Below are positions 49,532-58,618 of a stretch of 64,000 nt of DNA, piece by piece. The notes below the pieces were generated by a model. It searched no databases and was not told where the DNA came from. It saw nothing but the letters and a program-made list of their open reading frames with translations. The stretch covers positions 2,480,001 to 2,544,000 of the forward strand of contig NZ_CP095461.1 in the NCBI RefSeq assembly GCF_023022985.1. Direction: 5' to 3'. Position 1 is the stretch's first letter, and the number at the start of each line of letters is the position of its first letter. Origin of the DNA: Arthrobacter gengyunqii. GTDB taxonomy: Bacteria > Actinomycetota > Actinomycetes > Actinomycetales > Micrococcaceae. The translations under genes were made by a program, and so were the position numbers.

Positions 49532-51036
49532 GCCCGGCCCGCTTCCAGCAGGTTCGTCCAGCGCGGGAGCACTGCTGCGGCGTCGTAGGTTTTGGCCAGG
49601 TCCAGCGCCGCGGCACTTTCCCGTGCCAGGGCCTGCGGATCCGTTGCGGTGGCATGGATGAAGCCGGCTGCGGCGGCGGGGTCTTGGAAGACCCAGCGGG
49701 AGTCGAAGATGTCTGCCGCTCCGGGCCGGTCCAGCAGCACCGGCACAGCGCCCGACGCCGCACCCTCCAGGGGTGCCACATGGAACGTTTCGCGGTGGCT
49801 GGGTGAAAGGCAGAACCCGATGCGGCGGAACCAGGACGCCATGTCCGGTCCGAACTGCTCAAAGGCCACGCGGGAGCGCAGCCTCGGATCGGCCTGCAGA
49901 CGGGCGAAGAACTCGCGGTAGGCTTCCTGCTCGCCCACGCGGCCGTTCCAGAACCAATCGTATTCCCAGGGGTAGCGGCTGCGGATGTGTAGCGAGTACC
50001 GGTCATCGTGTTCCAGCAGGGCTTCCAGAATGTCCAGTGCACGGTCCGGGCGCTTGAACCAGGGAACCATGCCCGCCAGGCCGAGCCGGAATTCGGCGCC
50101 GCTTTCCTTGGGCCGGAGGAAGTCCTTGGCGTCCACCATGTTGGGAATGACGAGCGTCTTTTCGCGGGGCCATCCGGTGGCGGCCAGGACCTGTTCCCGG
50201 AAGAACTCCGAGACCAGGACCACCGTGTCCACGGCGTCCATCTTGATGTCCTGCAGCCAGTCCCCCCGGACTTCAAAGCCGTGGAGGCGGATGATCAGCT
50301 GCTGATCCGGACGCACCTGCTGCGAGTACCAAACGGCGTTGCCGCCGGCCCATTCGCAGATGACGGTGTCCGCGTCCGCGAGCGCCCGCCGGGACGCGGC
50401 CTCGTCGTGGGCGTGCAGGGAAGTCCACTGGTCAATGCTGAGCGTGTACCCCGGATGTCCCTGCAGATGGTTCGCCAGCTCACCGGTGAATTTCAGATCG
50501 TGACCGGCAAGCAGCACCCGGCGGGCGACAGCACCCGGTGCAGCCGGCGCAACCGGCGCAGCCGAAGCTGTTGCCGGGCCGGCGTCGTCGAACACGGCAG
50601 CCCCGGCTATCCGCACCTTCCCGGCGCTGGCGGGCACAAAGGCTTCCAGCAGGCTTCGCTCATCTTCATCTGCGGCGAGCAAGAAGCGCGACCCCTGTGC
50701 AATTTCCCCCAGTTTGGTGCGCACCCCCGGGAACGGCAGCTTGTCCTCACCGGGAGCATCGTAAACAAACGGCACGAGCCTGCCGGCAAACGACTCATCC
50801 GAAGCCAGCGCATAGGCGAGCGAGAAGCCGTGGCAGATGACGGCGTCGTACTCCCGGGCGGAGTGCTTGGCGCGGGCCGCCGTGATCAGGGCAGCGCGCG
50901 TTCCGGCGGGAACGTCAGCGGCACGCAGCACCTCGGCGCCGGGAACGGACGCCAGGATGCGGGCCAGGACCGGCGGAATGCCGGCATCGGCGCGGAGCAG
51001 CTGTTCGCTGACCACGAGGATCCGCTCACCGGACAT
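49528..51036 (-). CDS. GT4 glycosyltransferase with extra N-terminal domain
   Basis: Protein of 502 aa. Residues 1 to about 160 form a Rossmann-like domain (ILVVSEQLLRADAGIPPVL, AVICHGFSLAYAL) that resembles a GT4 acceptor half. After a Pro/Ala linker comes a complete GT4 enzyme: ADTVICEWAGGNAVWYSQ, IIRLHGFEVRG, VIPNMVDAKDFL, LGLAGMVPWFKRPDRALDIL and HRETFHVAPLEGAASGAVPVLL with the donor-binding Glu. It overlaps the 215-aa gene upstream by 11 bp and the GT2-TagF gene by 4 bp. Member of the second glycan operon; sugar unknown. Confidence 0.87.
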   Translation of the reverse strand: MSGERILVVSEQLLRADAGIPPVLARILASVPGAEVLRAADVPAGTRAALITAARAKHSAREYDAVICHGFSLAYALASDESFAGRLVPFVYDAPGEDKLPFPGVRTKLGEIAQGSRFLLAADEDERSLLEAFVPASAGKVRIAGAAVFDDAGPATASAAPVAPAAPGAVARRVLLAGHDLKFTGELANHLQGHPGYTLSIDQWTSLHAHDEAASRRALADADTVICEWAGGNAVWYSQQVRPDQQLIIRLHGFEVRGDWLQDIKMDAVDTVVLVSEFFREQVLAATGWPREKTLVIPNMVDAKDFLRPKESGAEFRLGLAGMVPWFKRPDRALDILEALLEHDDRYSLHIRSRYPWEYDWFWNGRVGEQEAYREFFARLQADPRLRSRVAFEQFGPDMASWFRRIGFCLSPSHRETFHVAPLEGAASGAVPVLLDRPGAADIFDSRWVFQDPAAAAGFIHATATDPQALARESAAALDLAKTYDAAAVLPRWTNLLEAGRA

Positions 51037-51673
51037 GCGCGGCCTCCGCGGTGGACCAGTGCTGGAGTTCAGTGAGCAAGCCGGAACCGGCCGTCCCTTC
51101 CGGATTCAGGTCTTCGTCAGCCAGTGGCATCACGTTGCGGCAGAGCTTGCGAAGCGTGGAGGTGTAAAAGCGGTCGGGGTCGCCGGATTCCAGCAGGACG
51201 GTGGCGATGTGCAGGTCCTGGCACCGGCGGATCAGCTCCGCGAGCTCGCGGAAGAGGACGCTTCCGGCGCCGGTCTCTGCGTGTGCCCACAACCCCGTGT
51301 CCAGGGCATGGCGGTCGATGACCAGCATCCGCGGAGTGCCCCGGCGAATCTGCTCGGTTGCTGCTCCCGGCAGCAGCTGGACCACCGGTCCGTGCGTCTC
51401 CAGCCGCCGGAGGAGCTCCGGTCCGGCGACGGCGAGGATGGCCGGACGCGGGTCGGAAGAATCCGCTGCCCGGTCCAGGATCAACTCTCCCAAGTACATC
51501 CGGGGGTCTTCCGCCGGGGTTTCAGCCAGGGCGGCCGCGCGTCCCACGGCAGGTACGGCGCGCGGCGATGACGCCTCAGCGGCCGGAGCGGCGGGGGGAA
51601 CCTTGTTTCCGCGAATCCTTGCCGCCAGTCCCGAGAGCTGACCCCGCAAACCAACTCTGCCGTGCTGCACCAA
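51026..51673 (-). CDS. Stand-alone CgeB N-domain-like protein without the catalytic hallmark
   Basis: Protein of 215 aa. After a basic start and Pro/Ala linker, residues about 100-190 (MLVIDRHALDTGLWAH, LIRRCQDLHIATVLLESGDPDRFY, then LADEDL) align by eye with the CgeB-like N-domain of the neighbouring enzymes (LIVESAW, CRSRGIPTVFWNKEDPIHYRRF, then FDHVLTTD). The FWNKEDP motif is replaced by LLESGDP. This suggests a shortened, probably non-catalytic relative. It begins the four-gene run down to 44471. Start is uncertain (TTG at 51673 or GTG at 51670). Confidence 0.65.
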   Translation of the reverse strand: MVQHGRVGLRGQLSGLAARIRGNKVPPAAPAAEASSPRAVPAVGRAAALAETPAEDPRMYLGELILDRAADSSDPRPAILAVAGPELLRRLETHGPVVQLLPGAATEQIRRGTPRMLVIDRHALDTGLWAHAETGAGSVLFRELAELIRRCQDLHIATVLLESGDPDRFYTSTLRKLCRNVMPLADEDLNPEGTAGSGLLTELQHWSTAEAAHVR

Positions 51674-51790
51674 TACCGTCCTTGCCTGCGCTGATAGTCC
51701 GTGCTCATCCTAGCCGACCCCCTCCGCCTCCCTGAGATCAGCCCCTGGCATGAGGACCTGCAGGCGGGGCAGGCCCTAAAGTTGTTGTCC

Positions 51791-53002
51791 ATGCTCGTGC
51801 ACCGCCGAATCCAAGCCTGGCTGCAGGCCAATCCCTTCAAGGTAGACACCACTCTCATGCTTTTCGGTGTCCTCTTCTTTGTGCTTTCGGCAACGGCGGT
51901 CGGAAGCCCGCATCCGGTATTCGACATCGTCGTGTCCCTGGGCATTGTGGTGCCCCTGGCATGGCGCCGGACCCGGCCGGTGCTGTCCGGCAGCATCACC
52001 GCCTTTTTCTGTTTGATGCAGGTAATTTTCAGCGGTTTCCCCCTGCCGGCGGACATCGTGGTCCTGGCAACGGTCTATGCGCTGGCCGCCTATGCACCGC
52101 GCTGGGCGAGCCTGGGCGGACTGGCCCTGGCGCTGATCGGCGGGATGCTGTTTGTTTTCCGCTACTTCGCCAACCCCTTTGAGGGCCTGGGGACCATGAC
52201 CGCGGCCATGTTCGTCTTCAACGTCATTGCCTTTGACGCCGTGATCCTGGTGGCCTGGACCTTCGGCGACCTGGCCCGCACCCGCAGATTGGCCCTCCAG
52301 GCACTGGAGGACAGGGCACGACGGCTGGAGACCGAGCGGCAGCAGGAACGCGATCTCGCCGCCGCTGACGAGCGCTCCCACATTGCCCGGGAAATGCACG
52401 ACATTGTGGCCCATTCCCTTTCGGTCATCATCACCCAGGCGGACGGCGCCCGGTACGCGAGCGCCCAGGATCCCGAAATTGCCGTCAAGACTCTCGGTAC
52501 CATCGCGGAGACGGGCCGCGGATCGCTGCGTGAAATGCGGCGCCTGCTCGGGGTGCTGCGCGGCGACGAGCTGGCTTCCACGCGCCCGCTGCCCTCGCTC
52601 GCCGACGTCGATTCCCTGGTGGACGCGGTCAAACGCGCCGGCCTGGAGGTGAGCGTGCATCGGACGGGAGCCATGCGGCGCCAGCTTCCCGCCGGAGCGG
52701 AGCTCACCGCGTACCGGGTCATCCAGGAGTCGCTCACCAACGTGCTCAAGCACGCTGGCCCCTCAGTGCGGGCGGACGTGGAGCTGGAGTGGACGTCCCG
52801 CGGCCTGGAGGTCCGGGTGTTCGACGACGGACGCGGCGCCGGAGCGGATGCCCCGCCGCCGGCTCCCCCGGCCGCGGGCTCCGGCCAGGGCATCAATGGC
52901 ATGACGGAACGGGTGGCCCTCTACGATGGAAAACTGGTGGCCGCACCCGCAGTCGGCGGAGGATTCCGCGTCACCGCATTCATTCCCTATACGGAGGCCT
53001 GA
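51791..53002 (+). CDS. Two-component sensor histidine kinase (HisKA_3 / NarL-system type)
   Basis: Membrane kinase of about 403 aa. Four to six hydrophobic segments in residues 15-160 form a membrane sensor with little outside the membrane. A short coiled coil (ALEDRARRLETERQQERDLAAADERS) leads to the dimerisation helix AREMHDIVAHSLSVII with phospho-acceptor H203. A HATPase domain follows with ELTAYRVIQESLTNVLKHAG (N-box), VRVFDDGRGAG and GQGINGMTERVALYDG. ATG at 51791 is the first at the family's usual N-terminus. Partner of the regulator that starts 2 bp later; the signal is unknown, but the location next to wall-glycan and ABC exporter genes suggests envelope stress. Confidence 0.92.
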   Translation: MLVHRRIQAWLQANPFKVDTTLMLFGVLFFVLSATAVGSPHPVFDIVVSLGIVVPLAWRRTRPVLSGSITAFFCLMQVIFSGFPLPADIVVLATVYALAAYAPRWASLGGLALALIGGMLFVFRYFANPFEGLGTMTAAMFVFNVIAFDAVILVAWTFGDLARTRRLALQALEDRARRLETERQQERDLAAADERSHIAREMHDIVAHSLSVIITQADGARYASAQDPEIAVKTLGTIAETGRGSLREMRRLLGVLRGDELASTRPLPSLADVDSLVDAVKRAGLEVSVHRTGAMRRQLPAGAELTAYRVIQESLTNVLKHAGPSVRADVELEWTSRGLEVRVFDDGRGAGADAPPPAPPAAGSGQGINGMTERVALYDGKLVAAPAVGGGFRVTAFIPYTEA

Positions 53003-53004
53003 GC

Positions 53005-53754
53005 ATGACCGGCACCCTGTCCAACCCTTCCGGCAGCGACATCCCCGACAATTCGGGACCCGCGCCCATCCGGGTGGCCCTGGTCGATGACCAGCAACTG
53101 GTCCGCGGCGGCTTCAAGATGCTGATCAATTCCCAGCCCGATCTGACCGTGGTGGCCGAGGCAGGCAACGGCGAGGAAGCGGTGCGTGCGCTCTCCGCCG
53201 TGCGCGCCGACGTCGTCCTCATGGATGTGCGCATGCCCGGGATGGACGGCATTGAGGCAACCTCCCGGATTCTGGAGCGCGCCGCGGCGCAGCCCAAAGG
53301 ATCCAGCGACGCCGATCTCAAGGTGGTGGTACTGACCACCTTCGACCTGGACGAGTACGCGCTGTCCGCAATCCGCGCCGGAGCCAGCGGTTTCCTGCTC
53401 AAGGACGCCCCGCCGGAAGAACTCCTCGACGCCATCCGCACCGTGTACCGCGGCGACGCGGTGATTGCGCCGTCGACCACCCGCAGGCTGCTGGACCATG
53501 TGGCTCCCCTGCTCCGCGAGCCCACCGCCGAGGTCAGCCGGCATGCGGCCGACGTCGAACGCCTCACCCCCCGCGAGCGCGAAGTCTTCGGACTGATCGC
53601 GCTGGGACTCTCCAATCCGGAAATCGCCGCGCACCTGTTCCTCTCTGACGCCACAGTGAAAACGCACGTGGGCCACATCCTGGCCAAGCTCGGCGCCCGG
53701 GACCGCGTGCAGGCTGTGGTGATTGCCTACGAAACCGGTATTGTCGCACCATAG
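53005..53754 (+). CDS. NarL/LuxR-type response regulator
   Basis: Regulator of 249 aa. The receiver domain has ALVDDQQLVRGGFKML, phospho-acceptor D74 in VVLMDVRMPGMDG, the switch residues in VVLTTFDLDEYAL and the Lys in GFLLKDAPPEEL. The C-terminal LuxR HTH is LTPREREVFGLIALGLSNPEIAAHLFLSDATVKTHVGHILAKLG. ATG at 53005 is 2 bp past the kinase stop, following GGAGG, so the two are one operon. Targets are unknown; the ABC exporter pair at 55231-58496 is a candidate. Confidence 0.95.
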   Translation: MTGTLSNPSGSDIPDNSGPAPIRVALVDDQQLVRGGFKMLINSQPDLTVVAEAGNGEEAVRALSAVRADVVLMDVRMPGMDGIEATSRILERAAAQPKGSSDADLKVVVLTTFDLDEYALSAIRAGASGFLLKDAPPEELLDAIRTVYRGDAVIAPSTTRRLLDHVAPLLREPTAEVSRHAADVERLTPREREVFGLIALGLSNPEIAAHLFLSDATVKTHVGHILAKLGARDRVQAVVIAYETGIVAP

Positions 53755-53799
53755 TTCCTTCGTGCCCTGCCGGCGGCAGACCCCCACCAGGAGGTGACC

Positions 53800-54114
53800 A
53801 TGGCCAGTGAAGACGATGTCCGTTCCTTCTGCCTTGGGCTGCCCGGAGTCACCGAACGCCTCAGCTGGCAGCAGCCCGCGTGGTTTGCGCGGACCCTGAT
53901 GGCGCGTATCTGGGATGACGGGGTCCTGACCGTCAAGTCTCCGGAACGGGAGGCGCTTGCGGGCACCAGCCCGGACACCTTCTTTTGGACGCCGCACCAC
54001 GACCGTTCCCCGCTCTTGGTGCTGGTGCGGCTGGACCGGGTGGACCGCGGTGAACTGGAGGAACTGCTGCTGGAGTCCTACCAACTGGCCGGTCCCCTTC
54101 CACCCACGGTATGA
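53800..54114 (+). CDS. MmcQ/YjbR family protein
   Basis: Small protein of 104 aa matching the MmcQ/YjbR fold: an N-terminal helix with DDVRSFCLGLPGVTERLSW, a strand pair with WFARTLMARIWDDGVLTVKS, then FFWTPHHDRSPLLVLVRLDRV and a final helix LEELLLESYQLA. The family is often called DNA-binding-like on structure but its role is unknown. ATG after AGGAGG. Located between the two-component system and an AT-rich glycosyltransferase gene. Confidence 0.85.
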   Translation: MASEDDVRSFCLGLPGVTERLSWQQPAWFARTLMARIWDDGVLTVKSPEREALAGTSPDTFFWTPHHDRSPLLVLVRLDRVDRGELEELLLESYQLAGPLPPTV

Positions 54115-54175
54115 GACGGAGCCGGATATCGGATCGTTGGCGACCTGGACGGGCATGTGCCTATAGGATTGTAGA

Positions 54176-55057
54176 ATGTCGATTGCAAATTTCATCCGCC
54201 TCCACGATGTTGAGTCACTCATTAGGGAAAAGTGGGAGGCAAAAGCTCCTTTTTCTCTTGTTCGTGTCGGCGACGGTGAATTGTCTGTCCTGAAGTTTCC
54301 TCACGATGTTGATGACACTCGCATCCAGCATGTTTTCCGTCGGGCGATGTCTGACCGGGCGTATACCGACGAGGAAATCAGCGCGGTTCGTTCTGGCATG
54401 ACCGAAGCTGTGGATTCCGCTGACATAGTGGGAATGTATGACTCCTACGAGCCGAATGAGCTGTGCTTGGTTCATGAAGAACACCTGGAACAAGCCGAAT
54501 TGCAACCAATGACGGCTTGCCACCCCAGCGTGCACATCTTTCTGCAGAGTTCCGGCGCTCTGGATAGGCTTCTGCGTGTGGCGCAGCGAGTGACGCTCGT
54601 AACGGGAAGGGACATCCTCGATGAATTCAAAAGAACATACCCGCACCTAAAGGTGAATCAGCACTTGATTCCCGTTGAGCGACAGTACCGCTTATCCGAT
54701 AACGGCGAAAACCAAGAGCAGCACTACCCTGATGTGTACAACCGAATAAAAAACGAATTGCGCCCGGAGGGACGCTGCCACCTGTACTTGGTTGGTGCCG
54801 GCATTCTGGGTAAAGAATACTGTTCCATCATCAAAGGACGAGGCGGATTCGCCATAGACATCGGTAGCGTTTTCGACTATTGGGCGGACGTACCAACCCG
54901 AGAAGGTAAGCAAGCGATTAAAGACGGTAAAGCAGTCTTGGCTGGGGAGTCGCGATGGCCTGGGATTTTCCTGGGTTCAGCGCCGGCGCAAGGAGCCTTG
55001 GAGCGCACCCCGCACAGAGGAATGTTTCGGCCTCTTGAGATCATCGCTAAGCCTTAG
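54176..55057 (+). CDS. GT-D fold glycosyltransferase (DUF1792-like)
   Basis: Protein of 293 aa. The N-terminal SLVRVGDGELSVL gives the DxE-type metal site (GDGE) of GT-D enzymes, a class first described for streptococcal serine-rich glycoprotein glycosylation. Further fitting blocks are QSSGALDRLLRVAQRVTLVTGR, HLYLVGAGILGKEYCSIIKGRGGFAIDIGSVFDYWA. ATG follows AGGA. It stands alone and is far more AT-rich than the genes around it, so it was probably acquired. Acceptor (glycoprotein or glycan) cannot be read. Confidence 0.8.
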   Translation: MSIANFIRLHDVESLIREKWEAKAPFSLVRVGDGELSVLKFPHDVDDTRIQHVFRRAMSDRAYTDEEISAVRSGMTEAVDSADIVGMYDSYEPNELCLVHEEHLEQAELQPMTACHPSVHIFLQSSGALDRLLRVAQRVTLVTGRDILDEFKRTYPHLKVNQHLIPVERQYRLSDNGENQEQHYPDVYNRIKNELRPEGRCHLYLVGAGILGKEYCSIIKGRGGFAIDIGSVFDYWADVPTREGKQAIKDGKAVLAGESRWPGIFLGSAPAQGALERTPHRGMFRPLEIIAKP

Positions 55058-55230
55058 CGTATGGCTAACAGGAAGTAGGACCGACATCGGCTTCGCGATG
55101 GCTGGCTTTTGTACCAGAAACCATACTTCGGCTGACCGGTCCCCGTCCGCCCAGGGTATGAGAAGTTCCTGCCGGATACCAGCCCCTCCTCCGATGCTCC
55201 GGCAGCCGGCCGAAGCATAACGTAGTGGGT

Positions 55231-55995
55231 ATGACAACCCTTACTGAGAAATCTTCCGTGCCCGGCGGCACCACGGCCGCCGCTGCCGCACGGTCCCTGA
55301 ACAAGACCTATGGCTCCGGCGACACCGCCGTCCACGCGCTGGCCAACGTTGACGTCACCTTTGACGCCGGCACCTTCACCGCCATCATGGGACCGTCCGG
55401 ATCCGGCAAATCCACCCTCATGCACTGCCTCGCGGGACTGGACACGGCGGACTCGGGCAGGATCTGGATCGGGGACACGGAGATCACCTCCCTGAAGGAC
55501 GCCGAGCTGACCCGCCTGCGCCGCGACAGCGTGGGCTTTGTGTTCCAGTCCTTCAACCTGGTGCCCACCCTCACGGCCGAACAGAACATCACGCTGCCCG
55601 TGGCCCTGGCCAACGGCACAGTTGACCGGGCCTGGCTGGATTACATCACGGAGACCCTCGGACTCACTGGCCGGCTCAAGCACCGCCCCCACGAGCTCTC
55701 CGGCGGCCAGCAGCAGCGCGTCGCCGTCGCCCGCGCCCTGCTGACCCGCCCGCACGTGGTCTTCGGTGACGAGCCCACCGGCAACCTGGATTCGAAGTCC
55801 GGCGCCGAGGTACTCTCCCTGCTGCGCCGCTCCACCCGGGAAATGGGCCAGAGCATCATCATGGTCACCCACGATCCGGTGGCCGCTTCCTACGCCGACC
55901 GTGTGGTCCTGATGAACGACGGCGCGCTGGTGGGCGAACTGGCCAACCCGACGCCGGAGACCGTGCTCGCAGCCCTGACCAAACTGGGAGCCTGA
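55231..55995 (+). CDS. ABC transporter ATP-binding protein (MacB/LolD-like)
   Basis: ATPase of about 254 aa with Walker [14 protein letters not shown]-loop [18 protein letters not shown], signature [15 protein letters not shown], Walker [14 protein letters not shown] and the H-loop [16 protein letters not shown] is typical of the MacB/LolD/FtsE branch, which drives mechanotransmission rather than classical transport. The ATG at 55231 or a GTG at 55225 could start it; no good ribosome site is visible. It pairs with the permease that starts 2 bp after its stop. Confidence 0.93.
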   Translation: MTTLTEKSSVPGGTTAAAAARSLNKTYGSGDTAVHALANVDVTFDAGTFTAIMGPSGSGKSTLMHCLAGLDTADSGRIWIGDTEITSLKDAELTRLRRDSVGFVFQSFNLVPTLTAEQNITLPVALANGTVDRAWLDYITETLGLTGRLKHRPHELSGGQQQRVAVARALLTRPHVVFGDEPTGNLDSKSGAEVLSLLRRSTREMGQSIIMVTHDPVAASYADRVVLMNDGALVGELANPTPETVLAALTKLGA

Positions 55996-55997
55996 GC

Positions 55998-58496
55998 ATG
56001 CTGCAGGTAGCCCTGGCGCAGGTGCGCCTCAACGCCCGCCGGTTCATCGCCGTCTCACTTGCCGTGATGATCGCCGTCGGATTCCTGACCGCCACGCTGG
56101 TCATCAACTCCTCGTCCAAGGCCTCGCTGACCCAGAGCGTGGGCGAGGGGTTCCGGAACGCGGATCTGATCCTTAACGGCGACATGTACCGCGCCGACCC
56201 GGTGGTGCTGAACGAAGACACCCTCGACGTCGTCCGCGGCCTTCCCGGGGTGGAGGCCAGCTACGCCGTTCAACAGGGGTACGCACAATTTGGTACGGGC
56301 CGGGACACCGTGTTCGCCCAGCTGGACAGCATCCCCGAGTACACGCCTCTCTTCCCCGGGGACGTCATCGACGGTTCGCTGCCTTCTTCCGACGGCGAAG
56401 TTGCCGTGGACAGTGACACCGCAGAGCGGCAGGGCCTCTCGAAAGGCTCGGTGCTGAGCCTCACCGGCGGCGCGGACGAAGCTGCGGCAGAGCTGACCGT
56501 CACTGCCCTGGTTGCACCCTCCAGCGATCCGAGCAGTATGGGCACTCCCCAGCTGTATGCAACCGGTGCCACCGCGGCGTTGTTCGCCAACACCGAAGAC
56601 GGGTTCGACACCATCCAGCTGGCACTGGCCGGCGATGCCAAGGCGGACGAGGTACGGGCCACCGTGGAGCAGGAGCTTTCAGGCGCCGGCATGGACGAGG
56701 TTGTTGTCCGCACCGCCCCGGAACAGACCGACGCCGTCGTCGCCATGTACACCGGCGGAGACGACGCCCTGACCCTCATCCTGCTGGCCTTCGCGGCCGT
56801 GGCCGTGCTGGTCTGCGCCCTGGTGGTCTCCAACACCTTCTCCGTACTGGTGGCCCAGCGCACCCGGGAACTCGCCCTGCTGCGCTGCATTGGTGCGGAA
56901 CGTTCCCAGATCCGCCGCTCCGTCCTCGTGGAAGCCCTGATCGTGGGCATCGTGGCATCAGTTGCCGGTGTCGTGGCCGCCGTGGCCCTGGTGGGCGGCA
57001 TCATCGCCTACCTGCAGACCATTCCCGAAAGCGGCTTCGCCACGCTGGCGGTCTCCCCTGTGTCGGTTGTCGTTGGGCTGGTGGTCGGCGTCCTGCTGAC
57101 CGTTCTGGCCGCACTGGTTCCGGCCCGTGCCGCCACCGCGGTTGCCCCGCTGGCTGCCCTGCGGCCTGCCGAAGACGTGCGGGCCGGAACAAAACGCGGC
57201 CGGGTCCGCCTGATCGCCGGGCTGGTGCTGCTGGCCGGCGGTGCTGCCCTCCTGGCAGCCGGCGCGATGTCCGCGGATCTGCTGGTGGCGCTTCCCGGCG
57301 GCATCCTCAGCTTCGTGGGCGTGCTGATGTGCGCCACCCTGTTTGTTCCGTCGCTGGTGCGGACCGTTGGTTCGCTGGCCGCACCGCTGGGTGTGCCCGG
57401 AAAACTCGCTGCTGTCAACGCCGTCCGGAATCCCCAGCGCACCTCGGCCACGGCGTCCGCCCTGCTGATCGGCGTCACTCTGGTGACCATGATGATGACC
57501 GGAGCCGCAACCGTACGGACTTCCCTGGACAGTATGCTGGCCGGGGAGTTCCCGGTGGATGTGAGCGTCTCCGGCCAGGACCGTCCGTTTACCGCAGCCG
57601 ATGCGGATACCGCCCGTGCCGTGGACGGAGTGCAGGACGCCGTCCTGGTACCTGTGGCAGGAACCACCGATACAAAGGACTGGGGGGCGTACGACGTCTA
57701 CGCGCTGGACCCTGCCGACGCGGCAAAGGTCCTGCAGGATTCCAACCTGGTCCTGGCGGATGACACCATCCTGATGCCGCAGGGCATCAAGGACGAGACC
57801 CTGACGGTTGCCGGGGCCACCTCCAGCGTGGAGCTGAAGGTCTTGGTCTCGGAGGACAAAATGCTGCGTCCGCTGATCACGGCCGACACGGCCGCGGCCC
57901 TGGGCGGCCCCGCACCGGTGGCCGATTCCGCGGACTACGTTCCGATGCCGCAGATCTGGCTGTCCGTGGAGGACGGTTTGACCACCGGTGCCCTGATCGA
58001 CCTGCGCGCCGATCTGGCCGAAAGGCTGGACGTGGAGGAGTACACCGTGAACGGTTCCGCGATTGAGCGCGCCGCCTACGAACAGGTCATCAATGTCCTG
58101 CTGATGGTGGTCACCGGCCTGCTGGGCGTCGCCGTGGTGATTGCCCTGGTGGGTGTGGCCAACACGCTGTCCCTGTCCGTCCTGGAACGTACCCGCGAAT
58201 CCTCGCTGCTGCGGGCACTGGGCCTGACCCGCGGACAGCTGCGCGGCATGCTGGCGCTGGAAGCCGTCCTCATTGCAGGGGTCGCGGCACTGATGGGCAG
58301 CGTGCTGGGGTCGGTGTACGGCTGGCTCGGAGCACAGTCCGCGCTGGGTTCCTTTGCCTCCGTGGCGCTCTCACTCCCGTGGCTGCAGCTGCTCGGCGTC
58401 CTGGCCGTGGCAGTGTTGGCCGGACTGGCAGCGTCGGTCCTTCCGGCCCGCCGTGCTGCCCGCCTGTCCCCGGTGGCCGGGCTGGCCGCAGATTAA
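55998..58496 (+). CDS. FtsX/MacB-type ABC permease
   Basis: Membrane protein of 832 aa with two FtsX-like domains. Helix 1 (FIAVSLAVMIAVGFLTATLVI) is followed by a large extracytoplasmic MacB periplasmic-core domain, three helices around 255-380, a second group near 410-450, a second extracellular domain and a final set of three helices at about 700-820. The cytoplasmic VLVAQRTRELALLRCIGAERSQIRR and the later LERTRESSLLRALGLTRGQLRG are the paired coupling segments. Such systems export peptides or sense antimicrobials, or control wall hydrolases; which one here is unclear. Confidence 0.92.
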   Translation: MLQVALAQVRLNARRFIAVSLAVMIAVGFLTATLVINSSSKASLTQSVGEGFRNADLILNGDMYRADPVVLNEDTLDVVRGLPGVEASYAVQQGYAQFGTGRDTVFAQLDSIPEYTPLFPGDVIDGSLPSSDGEVAVDSDTAERQGLSKGSVLSLTGGADEAAAELTVTALVAPSSDPSSMGTPQLYATGATAALFANTEDGFDTIQLALAGDAKADEVRATVEQELSGAGMDEVVVRTAPEQTDAVVAMYTGGDDALTLILLAFAAVAVLVCALVVSNTFSVLVAQRTRELALLRCIGAERSQIRRSVLVEALIVGIVASVAGVVAAVALVGGIIAYLQTIPESGFATLAVSPVSVVVGLVVGVLLTVLAALVPARAATAVAPLAALRPAEDVRAGTKRGRVRLIAGLVLLAGGAALLAAGAMSADLLVALPGGILSFVGVLMCATLFVPSLVRTVGSLAAPLGVPGKLAAVNAVRNPQRTSATASALLIGVTLVTMMMTGAATVRTSLDSMLAGEFPVDVSVSGQDRPFTAADADTARAVDGVQDAVLVPVAGTTDTKDWGAYDVYALDPADAAKVLQDSNLVLADDTILMPQGIKDETLTVAGATSSVELKVLVSEDKMLRPLITADTAAALGGPAPVADSADYVPMPQIWLSVEDGLTTGALIDLRADLAERLDVEEYTVNGSAIERAAYEQVINVLLMVVTGLLGVAVVIALVGVANTLSLSVLERTRESSLLRALGLTRGQLRGMLALEAVLIAGVAALMGSVLGSVYGWLGAQSALGSFASVALSLPWLQLLGVLAVAVLAGLAASVLPARRAARLSPVAGLAAD

Positions 58497-58502
58497 CACG
58501 CA

Positions 58503-58557
58503 GCCGCGAGTTCCCTGGCCAGCCGGTACGGCTGACTCCGGCCCGGGAACTCGCGGC
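58503..58557. repeat. Long inverted repeat after the ABC permease gene
   Basis: GCCGCGAGTTCCC pairs perfectly with GGGAACTCGCGGC (13 bp), with further pairing inside (GGCC..CCGGCC). There is no T tract on the plus strand, so it may stabilise the transcript end or terminate weakly. Confidence 0.65.
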
Positions 58558-58618
58558 CGTCAGGGTGATCTGACAGGATAGTAAGCAACCTGATCAGCTC
58601 GAGTCGAAGGAGTACGCG

